Assembly: GCA_002331385.1 (NCBI GenBank)
Contig: DCYB01000011.1
Location: 107,168-171,167 of the forward strand
From: Comamonadaceae bacterium UBA2121
Lineage (GTDB): Bacteria; Pseudomonadota; Gammaproteobacteria; Burkholderiales; Burkholderiaceae_C
Direction of reading: 5' to 3'
DNA: 64,000 nucleotides
Shown: positions 24,909-34,065 of the stretch, piece by piece
Layout: each line of letters begins with the position of its first letter
Position numbering within the stretch: the first letter of the stretch is position 1
Notes under the pieces: generated by a model
Databases searched by the model: none
The model's input: only the letters and a program-made list of their open reading frames with translations
What the model was told of the DNA's origin: nothing
Program-made: the position numbers and the translations under genes

Positions 24909-25899
24909 GGCGTCGTTCGCATCTGCGGCGACGCTCGCCTGGTGCGCTGCCTTGGCGCTGCTGGGCGCGCTCACGCTCGGCAGTCTGGCCGTGGGCGTGA
25001 GCGATGTGTCGTGGAACACCCTCTGGTCCGACAGCGAAGATGAAATGGTGGCGCAGGTGCTGATGTACAGCCGCGTGCCGCGCACGCTGGCGCTGCTGCT
25101 TGCGGGCTCGTCGATGGCGGTGGCCGGGCTGCTGATGCAGATGCTGGCGCGCAATCATTTCGTCGAGCCGTCGACCGTGGGCACGGAAGAGTCGGCCACG
25201 TTCGGCATGATGGCGACGATGCTGGTCGCACCGCAATGGCCCGTGCTGGCCAAGATGGGTGTGGCGGCGGTGTGCGCGCTGGGCGGCAGCGCCTTGTTTC
25301 TGGCGGTGCTGTCGCGCATCCGTCTGCGCTCGGCGTGGATCGTACCGCTTGTGGGCCTGATTCTGGCGGGCGTGCTGGATGCGATGAACACGTTCGTGGC
25401 CTACCAGTTCGACATGATTCAGGTGCTGCGCGCGTGGCACAACGGTGATTTCTCTGCGATTGTGGATGGCCGCTACGAAATGCTCTGGCTGTCGCTGGCC
25501 GTCACCATCGTGGCCTGTCTGGCGGCTGATCGCTTCACCTTGGCGGGGCTGGGCGAATCGTTTGCCACCAACCTCGGATTGAACTACCGCGCACTGGTCT
25601 GGCAAGGTCTGGTGGTGGTGGCGTTGGTCACGGCCTGCGTAGTGGTGACGGTGGGCAGCATTCCCTTTGTCGGCCTGATCGTGCCCAACGTCGTGCGCTT
25701 GGTCATGGGCGACAACGTGCGCCGCAGCGTGCTCTGGGTGGCACTTTGCGGAGCGGGCCTGACCATGGCGTGTGATTTGATCGGGCGGCTGCTGATCGCA
25801 CCGTATGAGGTGCCCGTGGGAACGGTGATGGGCGTTGTCGGCAGCGCGCTGTTCCTCATGATTTTGCTGCGCCAGCGGCGCATGGCGCGCGGCGGATGA
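24889..25899 (+). CDS. iron-siderophore ABC transporter permease 1 (FecCD family)
   Basis: A 336-residue permease with about nine to ten helices. Conserved family segments are SRVPRTLALLLAGSSMAVAGLLMQ, VPLVGLILAGVLDAMNTF, and the ATPase-contact region VGSIPFVGLIVPNVVRLVMGDN. It is the YclN/FatD-like partner. It begins inside the preceding gene (20-bp overlap) and ends in an ATGA overlap with the second permease, giving a tightly coupled operon. Localises to the inner membrane. Confidence 0.92.
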   Translation: MPLPRNKASFASAATLAWCAALALLGALTLGSLAVGVSDVSWNTLWSDSEDEMVAQVLMYSRVPRTLALLLAGSSMAVAGLLMQMLARNHFVEPSTVGTEESATFGMMATMLVAPQWPVLAKMGVAAVCALGGSALFLAVLSRIRLRSAWIVPLVGLILAGVLDAMNTFVAYQFDMIQVLRAWHNGDFSAIVDGRYEMLWLSLAVTIVACLAADRFTLAGLGESFATNLGLNYRALVWQGLVVVALVTACVVVTVGSIPFVGLIVPNVVRLVMGDNVRRSVLWVALCGAGLTMACDLIGRLLIAPYEVPVGTVMGVVGSALFLMILLRQRRMARGG

Positions 25900-26945
25900 T
25901 GGCGATGGAAGCCATGCGCAAGCAGCAAGCAGGCATGTCTGGTCCGGATAGCGATCTGGAGCTGGATGAGCGCGCGCTGGACTGGCGCGCTCTGTGGCGC
26001 CGCCCTGCCTTCCGTCTGGGGGTGCTGGTTGTGCTGGCCCTGGTGGCGGCCACTGCGTTCATGACCGTGGGAGTGGAGGTGGAGTGGTCCTTCATCTTGC
26101 AGCACCGGGGCTCGAAACTGTTGTCGATGGCCTTGGTGGCGGCTGCGCTGGGCATGTCCACGGTGGTGTTCCAGACCGTCACGCACAACACCATTCTCAC
26201 GCCGTCGGTGATGGGGCTGGATGCGCTCTACCAGTTCCTGCAAGCGTTGCTGATCCTGACGCTTTCGTCCGCAGGCGTGGTCGCGCTCGGCGTGCCGCTC
26301 AAGTTCCTGCTGGAACTGGTGTTGATGGTGGCGCTCAGCATGTGGCTGGTGCGCTGGCTGTTCACCGGCAACGCCAACAGCTTGCACCTGATGCTGCTGG
26401 TCGGCATCGTGGTGGGCATCATGTTCCGCAGCCTGACGAGCTTTGCCATGCGCATGATCGATCCCAACGAATTCACCTCGCTGCAGGATCGCATGTTTGC
26501 CAACTTCAATACGGTGCAGACCTCGCTGCTGTTGCCAGCCGGCGTGCTCACGATGCTGGGCGCCTGGTTTTTCTGGCGACGTCGGCATGAGCTGGACGTG
26601 CTCTCGCTGGGACGCGACGCGGCCATCAATCTCGGGGTGAACTACCAACGCGCAGTGCTGCAACTGCTCGTGGGCGTCTGTGCGCTGGTGGCGCTGTCCA
26701 CCGCGTTGGTCGGACCGGTGACGTTTTTCGGCTTGCTGGTGGCGAACATGGCGTACCAGTGGATGGGCACGCGCCGCCATGCGTGGGTGTTGCCTGCGGT
26801 GGTGCTGTGGGGCGTGATCCTGCTGCTCGGAGGACAGGTGATTCTGGAGCGCGTACTGGGTTTCAACTCAGCGATTTCGGTGGTCGTGGAATTTGTCGGA
26901 GGCGTGGTGTTTATCTTTTTGCTGATGCGCGGAGGCAAGGCGTGA
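25896..26945 (+). CDS. iron-siderophore ABC transporter permease 2 (FecCD family)
   Basis: A 349-residue permease with an N-terminal cytoplasmic extension of about 40 residues and about nine helices after it. Landmarks are LLSMALVAAALGMSTVVFQTVTHNTILTP-type loops, LGVNYQRAVLQLLVGVCALVA and GPVTFFGLLVANMAYQWMG, the region that docks on the ATPase. YclO/FatC-like. It starts in the ATGA overlap with permease 1 and ends in a GTGA overlap with the ATPase gene. ATGs at 25896, 25899 and 25905 are all in frame. Confidence 0.92.
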   Translation: MMAMEAMRKQQAGMSGPDSDLELDERALDWRALWRRPAFRLGVLVVLALVAATAFMTVGVEVEWSFILQHRGSKLLSMALVAAALGMSTVVFQTVTHNTILTPSVMGLDALYQFLQALLILTLSSAGVVALGVPLKFLLELVLMVALSMWLVRWLFTGNANSLHLMLLVGIVVGIMFRSLTSFAMRMIDPNEFTSLQDRMFANFNTVQTSLLLPAGVLTMLGAWFFWRRRHELDVLSLGRDAAINLGVNYQRAVLQLLVGVCALVALSTALVGPVTFFGLLVANMAYQWMGTRRHAWVLPAVVLWGVILLLGGQVILERVLGFNSAISVVVEFVGGVVFIFLLMRGGKA

Positions 26946-27700
26946 TCGAGACATGTGAACTGGTCAAGCGCCACGGGCAGAACACGGTGTTGCATGGCGT
27001 GTCGGTGCAGATTCCGCAAGGGCAGTTCTCTGCCATCATCGGGCCCAACGGCGCGGGCAAAAGCACCTTGCTGTCACTCGTCAGCCGCCTGATGCCGATG
27101 AGCTCGGGCAGCGCGCGCGTGCAGCAACTCGACGTCGCCACCACCGCGAGCGATGCGCTCTCGCGCGTCATGGCCATCCTGCGGCAAGACAACCAGTCCA
27201 CACTGCGTCTGACCGTGCGCGACCTGGTGGGCTTTGGCCGCTATCCGCACAGCAAGGGCCGCATGACGCCGACCGACATGCAGCATGTGGACGACGCGCT
27301 GAAGTACTTGCAACTCGAACCTTTGGCAGACCGTTTCCTCGACGAGCTTTCAGGCGGCCAGCGCCAGCGGGCCTACATCGCCATGGTGCTGTGCCAGGAC
27401 ACGCCCTATGTGCTGCTGGATGAGCCACTGAACAACCTCGACATGGCGCACGCCGTCACCATGATGAAGCTGCTGCGCCGGCTGGTAGAAGACAAGGGCA
27501 AGACCGTGGTCGTCGTCCTGCACGACATCAACTTTGCCAGTTGCTACGCTGACCACATCATCGCCATGAAAGACGGCCGCATCGCCTACGCAGGCAGCCC
27601 CGGACAAGTGGTGCGTGACGAGGTGTTGGGCACGCTGTTCGGCATCGACGTATCCGTGCACGAGATACGTGGGCAACGCATCTGCCACTACTTTGCGTGA
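26942..27700 (+). CDS. iron-siderophore ABC transporter ATP-binding protein (YclP/FatA-like)
   Basis: A 252-residue ATPase. Walker A is GPNGAGKST, the signature is LSGGQRQRAYIAMVL, Walker B is YVLLDEPLNNLDM and the H-loop is VVVLHDINFAS. The Q-loop region MAILRQDNQSTLRLTVRDLVGFGRYPHSKGR closely follows YclP proteins. The GTG at 26942 overlaps the preceding stop by 4 nt. It completes a binding protein, permease, permease, ATPase set. No siderophore synthesis gene is in the window. Confidence 0.94.
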   Translation: MIETCELVKRHGQNTVLHGVSVQIPQGQFSAIIGPNGAGKSTLLSLVSRLMPMSSGSARVQQLDVATTASDALSRVMAILRQDNQSTLRLTVRDLVGFGRYPHSKGRMTPTDMQHVDDALKYLQLEPLADRFLDELSGGQRQRAYIAMVLCQDTPYVLLDEPLNNLDMAHAVTMMKLLRRLVEDKGKTVVVVLHDINFASCYADHIIAMKDGRIAYAGSPGQVVRDEVLGTLFGIDVSVHEIRGQRICHYFA

Positions 27701-27717
27701 CGACGCACAGGAACGAA

Positions 27718-27741
27718 GCGGCGCGCGTGGTGGCGCGCCGC
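27718..27741. terminator. bidirectional hairpin between ABC operon and receptor gene
   Basis: GCGGCGCGC (27718–27726), loop GTGGTG, GCGCGCCGC (27733–27741): a perfect 9-bp GC stem in the 60-bp gap between convergent genes. T-runs are poor on both sides, so efficiency is uncertain. Confidence 0.55.
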
Positions 27742-27760
27742 AATAACACTTAAAACGCGC

Positions 27761-29944
27761 TCAGAACGCCACGTTCATCGTCACCCACAGGGTCCGGCCC
27801 GATGGCAGGAAGCCCTTGGTGGCCTGGGTGGACTTGATGTAAGGACTGCCCCATTGGGTGTTGCCGCTGGCGTCGGTCCAGGTGCTGAATTTGCGGAAGT
27901 CCTTGTCCAGCAGATTGTTCACGTTCAGCGAGAAGCTCACGTCCTTGTTGTAGCGGTACTGTGCGCCGACGTGCAGCAGGCCGTAGCCACGCAGGTCGCC
28001 CAGTTGTTCGTATTCGAGTTGGGTGGCGCCCTTGAAGTCGGCGGGATCGCCGTTGAAGCGGCGGCTTTTCCCGCGGTATTCGGCTTGCAGCCAGGCGCTC
28101 CATTGCGGGTTGATGTCCCAGTTCAGCGTGGCGTTGGCCATGTGTACGGGGGTGTCGCTGAGTTTGCCGCCGGTGGAGACTTCGCTGTCGGTCCAGGTGT
28201 AGTTGCCCTTTACCGACCACGCGGGTGCAATCTGCCAGCGACTGGAGAGCTCCAGGCCCCACGTTTTGCCGTTGTCCAGATTCATGGCGTAGGTGGCGGC
28301 GGGGTTGTAGGCGCAGCTGCTGATGGGCGCGTCTGCGCAGCTTCCACCGCTGGAGCTGATCATGTCCTTGACGTTGTTGTGGAACAGGGTGGCGGAACCG
28401 CTCCAGCCTTGCTTGTTGTCGAACAGGAGTCCGAGTTCGGTGCTGGTGCTGACTTCGGGTTTGAGGTTCGGGTTGCCGATGTTCATCGTCTGGCCCTGAC
28501 CGCTGACGCCGCTGATGCCATCGACGAGCTGGTTCAGGCGTGGCGCGCGAAAGCCCCGGCTGACGCCGCCTTTGACCGAGAGAAGTTCGGTGGCGGACCA
28601 CACCAGATACGCGCGCGGGCTGACGTGGCTGCCGAAACGGTCATGGTGGTCGTAGCGCAAGCCGAGGGTGGCGGTGAGGTCGGGCATGAGGCTCCATTCG
28701 TCTTCACCGAAGATGGACCACATTTTTTGCTGATAGGTCGAGCCGCCAATGCTGGGGTGCAGCACGAGGCCGTCGGTCAGTTTGGCGTCCCAGTATTGCG
28801 CGCCGACGGTGAGCAAATGCTGCTCTCCCAGCGGCTTGATGTATTTGGCGTCCCAGATGGTGTTGGTGGCCTCGAGTTTGCGCGGCGTGCCGATGCTGGG
28901 GTCGCGCGCGGGGCGGGCGTCGGTGGGGATGGTGCGGCCCTTGTTGTCGGTGTCGGTGCGCGACACGCTGGTTTCCAGTTTGCCGTCCGCAATGCGCGTG
29001 TTGTAGCCCAGCGCGATCTGGGTCTTGTTGAAGCGCAGTTCGTCCTCGTAGCCGCTGGCGACGGTGGGGCGTCCGCACGTGGAATAGTCGACGTTGCCGA
29101 GCTCGCAATCGCTGTTGTCATAGCGGGTACGGTTGGCTTCCGCGTCGAGCCAGATTTCCTGATCCTTGGCGGGCGTGACGGTCAGTCGCGCGCCGAGCGA
29201 GTATTGATCGGTCTCCACAGGCGACGGTCCGCGTTTGCTGATGGATCCACCTGCCGAGCTGGACTTCAGATCGGAGTCGTCGCGGTGGAAAAATTGTCCG
29301 CGCAGGGCCAGTCCCACCACGTCTTGCTGGATTGGTCCGTTCAGGTAGAAGCCAATCTTGCCGCTTTTGCCTTCCTGCGAGCTTTCGGGAATGCCGGCCT
29401 GCAGTTGCACCGAGCCGCCCCATTCCCTGGCGACTTTGCGCGTGATGATGTTGACCACACCGCCCATGGCGTCCGAGCCGTACAGCGTGGACATGGGGCC
29501 CCGGATGACTTCGATGCGCTCGATGGCCGACACGGGCGGAATGAGGCTGGTGAGTGCACTGCCAAAGCCGTTGGGTGTGACGTCGCCACCGCTGTTCTGG
29601 CGCCGACCATCGATGAGCAGCAGCGTGTAGTCGCTCGGCATGCCGCGAGTGCTGATGTCCAGCCCGCCGGTTTTGCCGGTAGAGCCGCGCACGTCGATGC
29701 CTTCCACGTCCTTGAGTGCTTCGGCAAGGTCGCGATACTGCTTGTTTTGCAACTGCTCGCGCGTGATGACGGAGATGGAGGCGGGTGCTTTGGCGAGCTC
29801 CTGCTCGAATCCCGAAGCGGTCACCACCACTTCGGAGAGGGAGGCGGCCTCCTGCGCGTGCACCTGCATTCCCAGCAGCGCAACCGCCGCGGAAATGAAA
29901 GAAGGGCGCAACGTGCGCCCAAGGGAGGAATGGGTTGGAGTCAT
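27761..29944 (-). CDS. TonB-dependent siderophore receptor (CirA-like)
   Basis: A 727-residue outer-membrane receptor. A signal peptide (ending LLGMQVHAQ) is followed by the TonB-box region SLSEVVVTAS, a plug with VRGSTGKTGGLDISTRGM and IRGPMSTLYGSDAMGGVVNI, and a 22-strand barrel ending LWVTMNVAF with the terminal Phe. NPNLKPEVSTSTELGL and YRGKSRRFNGD resemble CirA-type catecholate receptors. The start may be 29944 or 29953. A Fur-box-like site lies 39 bp upstream. It is convergent with the cognate ABC operon, which implies a complete uptake route for a ferric catecholate-type siderophore made by others or elsewhere. Confidence 0.93.
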   Translation of the reverse strand: MTPTHSSLGRTLRPSFISAAVALLGMQVHAQEAASLSEVVVTASGFEQELAKAPASISVITREQLQNKQYRDLAEALKDVEGIDVRGSTGKTGGLDISTRGMPSDYTLLLIDGRRQNSGGDVTPNGFGSALTSLIPPVSAIERIEVIRGPMSTLYGSDAMGGVVNIITRKVAREWGGSVQLQAGIPESSQEGKSGKIGFYLNGPIQQDVVGLALRGQFFHRDDSDLKSSSAGGSISKRGPSPVETDQYSLGARLTVTPAKDQEIWLDAEANRTRYDNSDCELGNVDYSTCGRPTVASGYEDELRFNKTQIALGYNTRIADGKLETSVSRTDTDNKGRTIPTDARPARDPSIGTPRKLEATNTIWDAKYIKPLGEQHLLTVGAQYWDAKLTDGLVLHPSIGGSTYQQKMWSIFGEDEWSLMPDLTATLGLRYDHHDRFGSHVSPRAYLVWSATELLSVKGGVSRGFRAPRLNQLVDGISGVSGQGQTMNIGNPNLKPEVSTSTELGLLFDNKQGWSGSATLFHNNVKDMISSSGGSCADAPISSCAYNPAATYAMNLDNGKTWGLELSSRWQIAPAWSVKGNYTWTDSEVSTGGKLSDTPVHMANATLNWDINPQWSAWLQAEYRGKSRRFNGDPADFKGATQLEYEQLGDLRGYGLLHVGAQYRYNKDVSFSLNVNNLLDKDFRKFSTWTDASGNTQWGSPYIKSTQATKGFLPSGRTLWVTMNVAF

Positions 29945-29982
29945 GTCTGCCACGCTTTCAAGTGTGAAAACTTAATAAAGAA

Positions 29983-30001
29983 AATGAGAGTGATTCGCAT
30001 T
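29983..30001 (-). promoter_or_regulatory. probable Fur box upstream of TonB receptor
   Basis: AATGAGAGTGATTCGCATT on the plus strand matches a 19-bp Fur box and lies 39–57 bp before the receptor start. It shares AATGA.A.TGATTCGCA with the site before the ABC operon. Confidence 0.75.
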
Positions 30002-30178
30002 GACGATAACGCCAATGTAACGAAAACGCTCAGAACCCTTATTGCGCGCAGCGGATTGACAGCGCATTGGCCCCGCAAAAAGGGGGCCTGGAAGGCGCGC
30101 CAAGGGGCGCGTTAGCTGGATCGGACAGCTCAATGACGCGCGTGTGAAACGTGCCGCACACGCCCGCCGGCGTGCGAG

Positions 30179-31303
30179 TCAGCGCTTGCGCGCCAGCAGC
30201 ATGGAGTCGCCGTAGCTGAAGAAGCGATAGTGCTGCGCGATGGCGTGCTGGTAGAGCTTCATGATGTGCTCATAGCCTGCGAAGGCGCTCACCAGCATCA
30301 TCAGCGTGCTCTTGGGCAGATGGAAATTGGTGACCAGCAGATCCACGACTTGGTACTCAAACCCTGGCGTGATGAAGATGCTGGTGTCGCCGCTGATGGC
30401 GCCGGAGCGGGCCCAGGATTCCAGCGTGCGCACAGTGGTGGTGCCGACGGCGATCACGCGACCACCGCGTTGGCGGCAGCGCTCCAGCGCCGCCAGTGTG
30501 TCGAGCGGAATGCTGTACCACTCGCTGTGCATCACGTGCTCGGAGAGGTTCTCGGTCTTGACCGGCTGGAAAGTGCCGGCGCCCACATGCAGTGTGACGC
30601 TCGCGCGCTCCACGCCTTTATCGGCGAGGCGCGCAAGCACGCTGTCGTCAAAATGCAGCGCGGCTGTGGGCGCTGCCACGGCACCGGGATGTGCGGCGAA
30701 AACGGTCTGGTAACGCTCGCTGTCCTCGGCTTCGTCGGGGTCGACATCGCCGTCCTGCTGGCGCGCAATGTAGGGCGGCAGCGGCAGGTGACCGTGGCGC
30801 TCCATCAATTCGTAGGGCGTCTCGCCATTCGGGCCGGTGAATGCGACATGGAACAACTGGCCGTTGTCGTCGGGCCAGCGGCCCAGCAGCACGGCATCGA
30901 AACCGCCATGGCGCAACCCGCCACACAGATGCATGCGGCCGCCCACTTGCGGCTTCTTGCTCACGCGCATGTGGACCACCACTTCATTGCCCTGAAGCAC
31001 ACGTTCCACCAACAGTTCGAGCTTGCCGCCGCTTTCCTTTTCGCCAAACAAGCGCGCCTTGAGCACGCGCGTGTCGTTGAACACGAGCAGGTCGCCGGGC
31101 TGCAGCAAGTCGGGCAGTTCACGGAAGATGCGGTCCACGGGCGCATCCGCGCGGCCATCGAGCAAACGCGATGCGCTGCGCACGGCGGTGGGATGCTGTG
31201 CGATGAGCGACTCGGGGAGTTCGAAGTCGAAATCCGCCAGTGTGAATGGCCGGTCGGTGGGTGCCGAATGCGTGGATTGCGCGTGGGAAGTAACTGATGA
31301 CAT
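30179..31303 (-). CDS. queA: tRNA preQ1(34) S-adenosylmethionine ribosyltransferase-isomerase
   Basis: A 374-residue enzyme that makes epoxyqueuosine in tRNA from preQ1 and SAM. Motifs are DFDFELPESLIAQHP, LLVFNDTRVLKARLFG, PLPPYIAR, ERYQTVFAAHPGAVAAPTAALHF and FITPGFEYQVVDLLVTNFHLPKSTLMMLVSAF. The family is about 350 residues; the first 17 here are Ser/Thr-rich and variable. The ATG at 31303 has no strong Shine-Dalgarno sequence. It is divergent from recG, and no tgt is in the window. Confidence 0.97.
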   Translation of the reverse strand: MSSVTSHAQSTHSAPTDRPFTLADFDFELPESLIAQHPTAVRSASRLLDGRADAPVDRIFRELPDLLQPGDLLVFNDTRVLKARLFGEKESGGKLELLVERVLQGNEVVVHMRVSKKPQVGGRMHLCGGLRHGGFDAVLLGRWPDDNGQLFHVAFTGPNGETPYELMERHGHLPLPPYIARQQDGDVDPDEAEDSERYQTVFAAHPGAVAAPTAALHFDDSVLARLADKGVERASVTLHVGAGTFQPVKTENLSEHVMHSEWYSIPLDTLAALERCRQRGGRVIAVGTTTVRTLESWARSGAISGDTSIFITPGFEYQVVDLLVTNFHLPKSTLMMLVSAFAGYEHIMKLYQHAIAQHYRFFSYGDSMLLARKR

Positions 31304-31699
31304 GGAATGCGGGCTTCGTGTCTTTGGCTTGGGTGCGAAGGTGTGCAAAAACAAAACCAGAGGAAAGCCGTGAATAACGCCGTGGCTGCGCCGGATGAAG
31401 CGGCGCCGGGTGCCGGATGGAATGAATCGTGAATCGGGCGCACGCGGTGCGCGAATCCGCCATTTTAGTTCGCGCGGCTTCACCTTTCTTGCGTCTCTGG
31501 CATGGGGTGATGGCCCGTTCCAGCGCATTGAATGGGCAGAAATGATGAGAAAGATCGTGATTTCAGCCGCAATTCAAGGGCAAGTGAGAGTTTCTGTGCA
31601 TCACATGATCTGCATAGAGCAATGTTGATTCTTACGTGGTAAGTTCTCGGGGTTTCCCGTTTCCCGCACTGCTCTTGCGTCAGGCCTTCGCGAACCTTC
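31304..31699. other. queA–recG divergent intergenic region
   Basis: A 396-bp spacer that should hold both promoters. It has one short hairpin, GCGCAC (31438–31443), loop GCG, GTGCGC (31447–31452), and a relatively AT-rich stretch from about 31545 to 31640. I see no convincing sigma70 boxes and no conserved small frame. Confidence 0.4.
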
Positions 31700-33820
31700 A
31701 TGACCACGCCTACTGCGGCCTCGGGTACCCGCCGCACCACCGAACTTTCTGCGCCCCAAAAAGCGATGCGCAAGCTGGGCCTTGTGCGCGACATCGATCT
31801 GGCGCTGCATCTGCCCCATCGCTATGAAGACGAAACCGGCATCACCGCGATTCGCAACGCGCGCGGCGGGGACACGGTGCAGATCGAAGGGCAGGTGGTC
31901 TCCAGCGAAATCCAGATGCGCCCGCGCCGTCAACTCGTGGTGAAGCTCGACGATGGCACGGACGAGTGTGAACTGCGCTTTTTCAGCTTTTATCCGTCGC
32001 ACCAAAAGACGTTGGCCGTAGGCGAGCGCATCCGTGCACGCGGAGAGATCAAGGGCGGTTTCTGGGGACGGCAGATGCTGCACCCCACGTTTCGCAAAGC
32101 GGGCGGCGATCTGCCTGCCGCCCTCACGCCGGTCTATCCGACAGTGGCGCAATTGCCGCAAGCGTATTTGCGCCGCGCGGTGGCCAGTGCGCTGCAACGT
32201 GCCGACCTGTCCGAGACGATTCCCGCCGACCTGCCTGCGCCGCCCATGCCGCTGCGTGGCGCGCAGGGAGCGTACGAGCAATGGAGTTTGCGCGATGCCT
32301 TGTTTTTCCTGCATCACCCCACACCCGATGTGGCGCTGGTGACGCTGGAGGACCACAGCCATCCCGCGTGGCAGCGGTTGAAAGCAGAGGAATTGTTGGC
32401 GCAGCAACTGTCGCAATTGCAGGCGCGCAATGAACGCGCGCGCTTGCGCGCTCCAGCGCTGGTCGCAGCGCCGGGGCAAAGCGCACTGCATGAACAGTTG
32501 ATGGCCGTGTTGCCGTTCGATCTCACGGCAGCGCAGCGCCGCGTGTGCGCCGAGATATTCACGGATCTGGCCCGGGCAACACCCATGCACCGTCTGCTGC
32601 AGGGCGACGTCGGCTCGGGCAAGACCGTGGTGGCGGCCATGGCCGCAGCGATCTGCATGGATGCGGGTTGGCAATGCGCCTTGATGGCACCGACGGAAAT
32701 TCTGGCGGAACAGCATTTCTCCAAACTCATCGGCTGGATCGAGCCGCTGCTGTCAGCGCGAGGCAAGCAGGTGGCCTGGCTGTCAGGCGGGCAAAAGAAG
32801 AAAGAGCGCGCACAGATGCTCTCAATCATTGAGAGTGGCGAAGCGGCCCTGGTTGTTGGTACACATGCAGTGATTCAAGAGCAAGTGCAATTCAACAATC
32901 TGGCATTAGCGGTCATTGATGAGCAGCACAGATTCGGCGTCGCGCAACGACTGGCGCTCAGGCAAAAGCTGCAGGATCAAGGGATGGAGCCGCACATGCT
33001 CATGATGAGTGCAACTCCTATTCCAAGAACCCTGGCCATGAGCTACTTTGCTGACTTGGATGTTTCTACGATCGACGAGCTTCCGCCCGGACGAACGCCT
33101 ATCGTCACCAAGGTCATTGCCGACAGCCGCAAAGACCAGGTGATTGAACGCATTGCAGCGCAGGTTGCCGAAGGACGACAGGTTTACTGGGTTTGTCCAC
33201 TGATTGAGGAAAGCGAGGCTCTCGATTTGTCCAACGCCACGGCTGCCCATGTCGAACTCAGTGAGGCATTGGAAGGCGTAACCGTTGGACTTCTGCATTC
33301 GCGCATGCCCGCCGCAGAGAAGAAAGCTGTCATGGCCCAGTTCAAAGAGGGCGCGATGGGGGTTCTTGTCAGCACCACCGTTATCGAGGTGGGGGTCGAT
33401 GTTCCGAATGCTTCGCTGATGGTCATAGAGCACGCCGAGCGCTTCGGCCTCTCCCAGTTGCACCAGTTGCGTGGACGGGTGGGGCGCGGCGCGGCCGCTT
33501 CGGCGTGCGTACTACTCTATTCCACAGGCGACAGTGGCCGCTTGGCGCAAACCGCGCGCGAACGGCTCAAGGCAATGTCTGAAACCAATGATGGTTTCGA
33601 GATTGCGCGACGTGATTTGGACATACGCGGACCCGGGGAACTGTTGGGAGCGCGCCAATCCGGTGACTCTTTGTTACGATTTGCAAATCTATCAGATGAC
33701 TCTGCACTTTTGAGTTGGGCTCAGACAGCCGCAGTGCAAATGCTGGAGCGGTTTCCGGAGCTTTCAGAGCGACACGTCGCGCGGTGGCTTGGCGCCAAAT
33801 CCGACTTTTTGAAAGCGTAG
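31700..33820 (+). CDS. recG: ATP-dependent DNA helicase RecG
   Basis: A 706-residue branch-migration helicase for stalled forks and Holliday junctions. The wedge/OB domain is N-terminal (RYEDETGITAI…). Walker A is GDVGSGKT at 302–309, motif II is DEQHRFGV at about 407, motif III is MMSATPIPRTLAM, and VSTTVIEVGVDVPNA, QLHQLRGRVGRG and DLDIRGPGELLGARQSG follow. From about 32815 the G+C content and codon choice become more relaxed than in the first half (sampled 60-base rows of 48–62%). It is transcribed toward oxyR, 245 bp away. Confidence 0.98.
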   Translation: MTTPTAASGTRRTTELSAPQKAMRKLGLVRDIDLALHLPHRYEDETGITAIRNARGGDTVQIEGQVVSSEIQMRPRRQLVVKLDDGTDECELRFFSFYPSHQKTLAVGERIRARGEIKGGFWGRQMLHPTFRKAGGDLPAALTPVYPTVAQLPQAYLRRAVASALQRADLSETIPADLPAPPMPLRGAQGAYEQWSLRDALFFLHHPTPDVALVTLEDHSHPAWQRLKAEELLAQQLSQLQARNERARLRAPALVAAPGQSALHEQLMAVLPFDLTAAQRRVCAEIFTDLARATPMHRLLQGDVGSGKTVVAAMAAAICMDAGWQCALMAPTEILAEQHFSKLIGWIEPLLSARGKQVAWLSGGQKKKERAQMLSIIESGEAALVVGTHAVIQEQVQFNNLALAVIDEQHRFGVAQRLALRQKLQDQGMEPHMLMMSATPIPRTLAMSYFADLDVSTIDELPPGRTPIVTKVIADSRKDQVIERIAAQVAEGRQVYWVCPLIEESEALDLSNATAAHVELSEALEGVTVGLLHSRMPAAEKKAVMAQFKEGAMGVLVSTTVIEVGVDVPNASLMVIEHAERFGLSQLHQLRGRVGRGAAASACVLLYSTGDSGRLAQTARERLKAMSETNDGFEIARRDLDIRGPGELLGARQSGDSLLRFANLSDDSALLSWAQTAAVQMLERFPELSERHVARWLGAKSDFLKA

Positions 33821-34065
33821 GAACGCATGTGAATCTATTTTTAGATATGGAACGCTAAATCTGGAACGCCGGATCCATGAATTTTTGGAACTTCAGCAAA
33901 ATAGCTGTCTTTGTGATGAGTTTCGAAGCTGATAGATGCAAAAGTCTGCAGATTTCAATTGTTGGGCAGTTGCCAATTGTTTTTGCGGTTTGCATGGAAT
34001 TCGCGCACACGATACTGTCGGCAACGCCGCAGTGCAAAATGTTGTAAGGCCTTGCAGGAAATCAC

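Noticed and set aside
27854..30115. Long plus-strand open frame (about 750 codons) opposite the TonB receptor gene
   Set aside because: The predicted protein is low-complexity, rich in Ala, Val, Gly and His, with no domain; it is a codon-bias mirror of the receptor gene. The same applies to long antisense frames over ybdK, the antiporter, glpK, the acyl-CoA ligase and glpD.
33956..33979. Two CAATTG palindromes 12 bp apart before oxyR as an OxyR site
   Set aside because: They do not match the ATAG-N7-CTAT pattern of OxyR sites, and the surrounding region is AT-rich, where such hexamers arise by chance.
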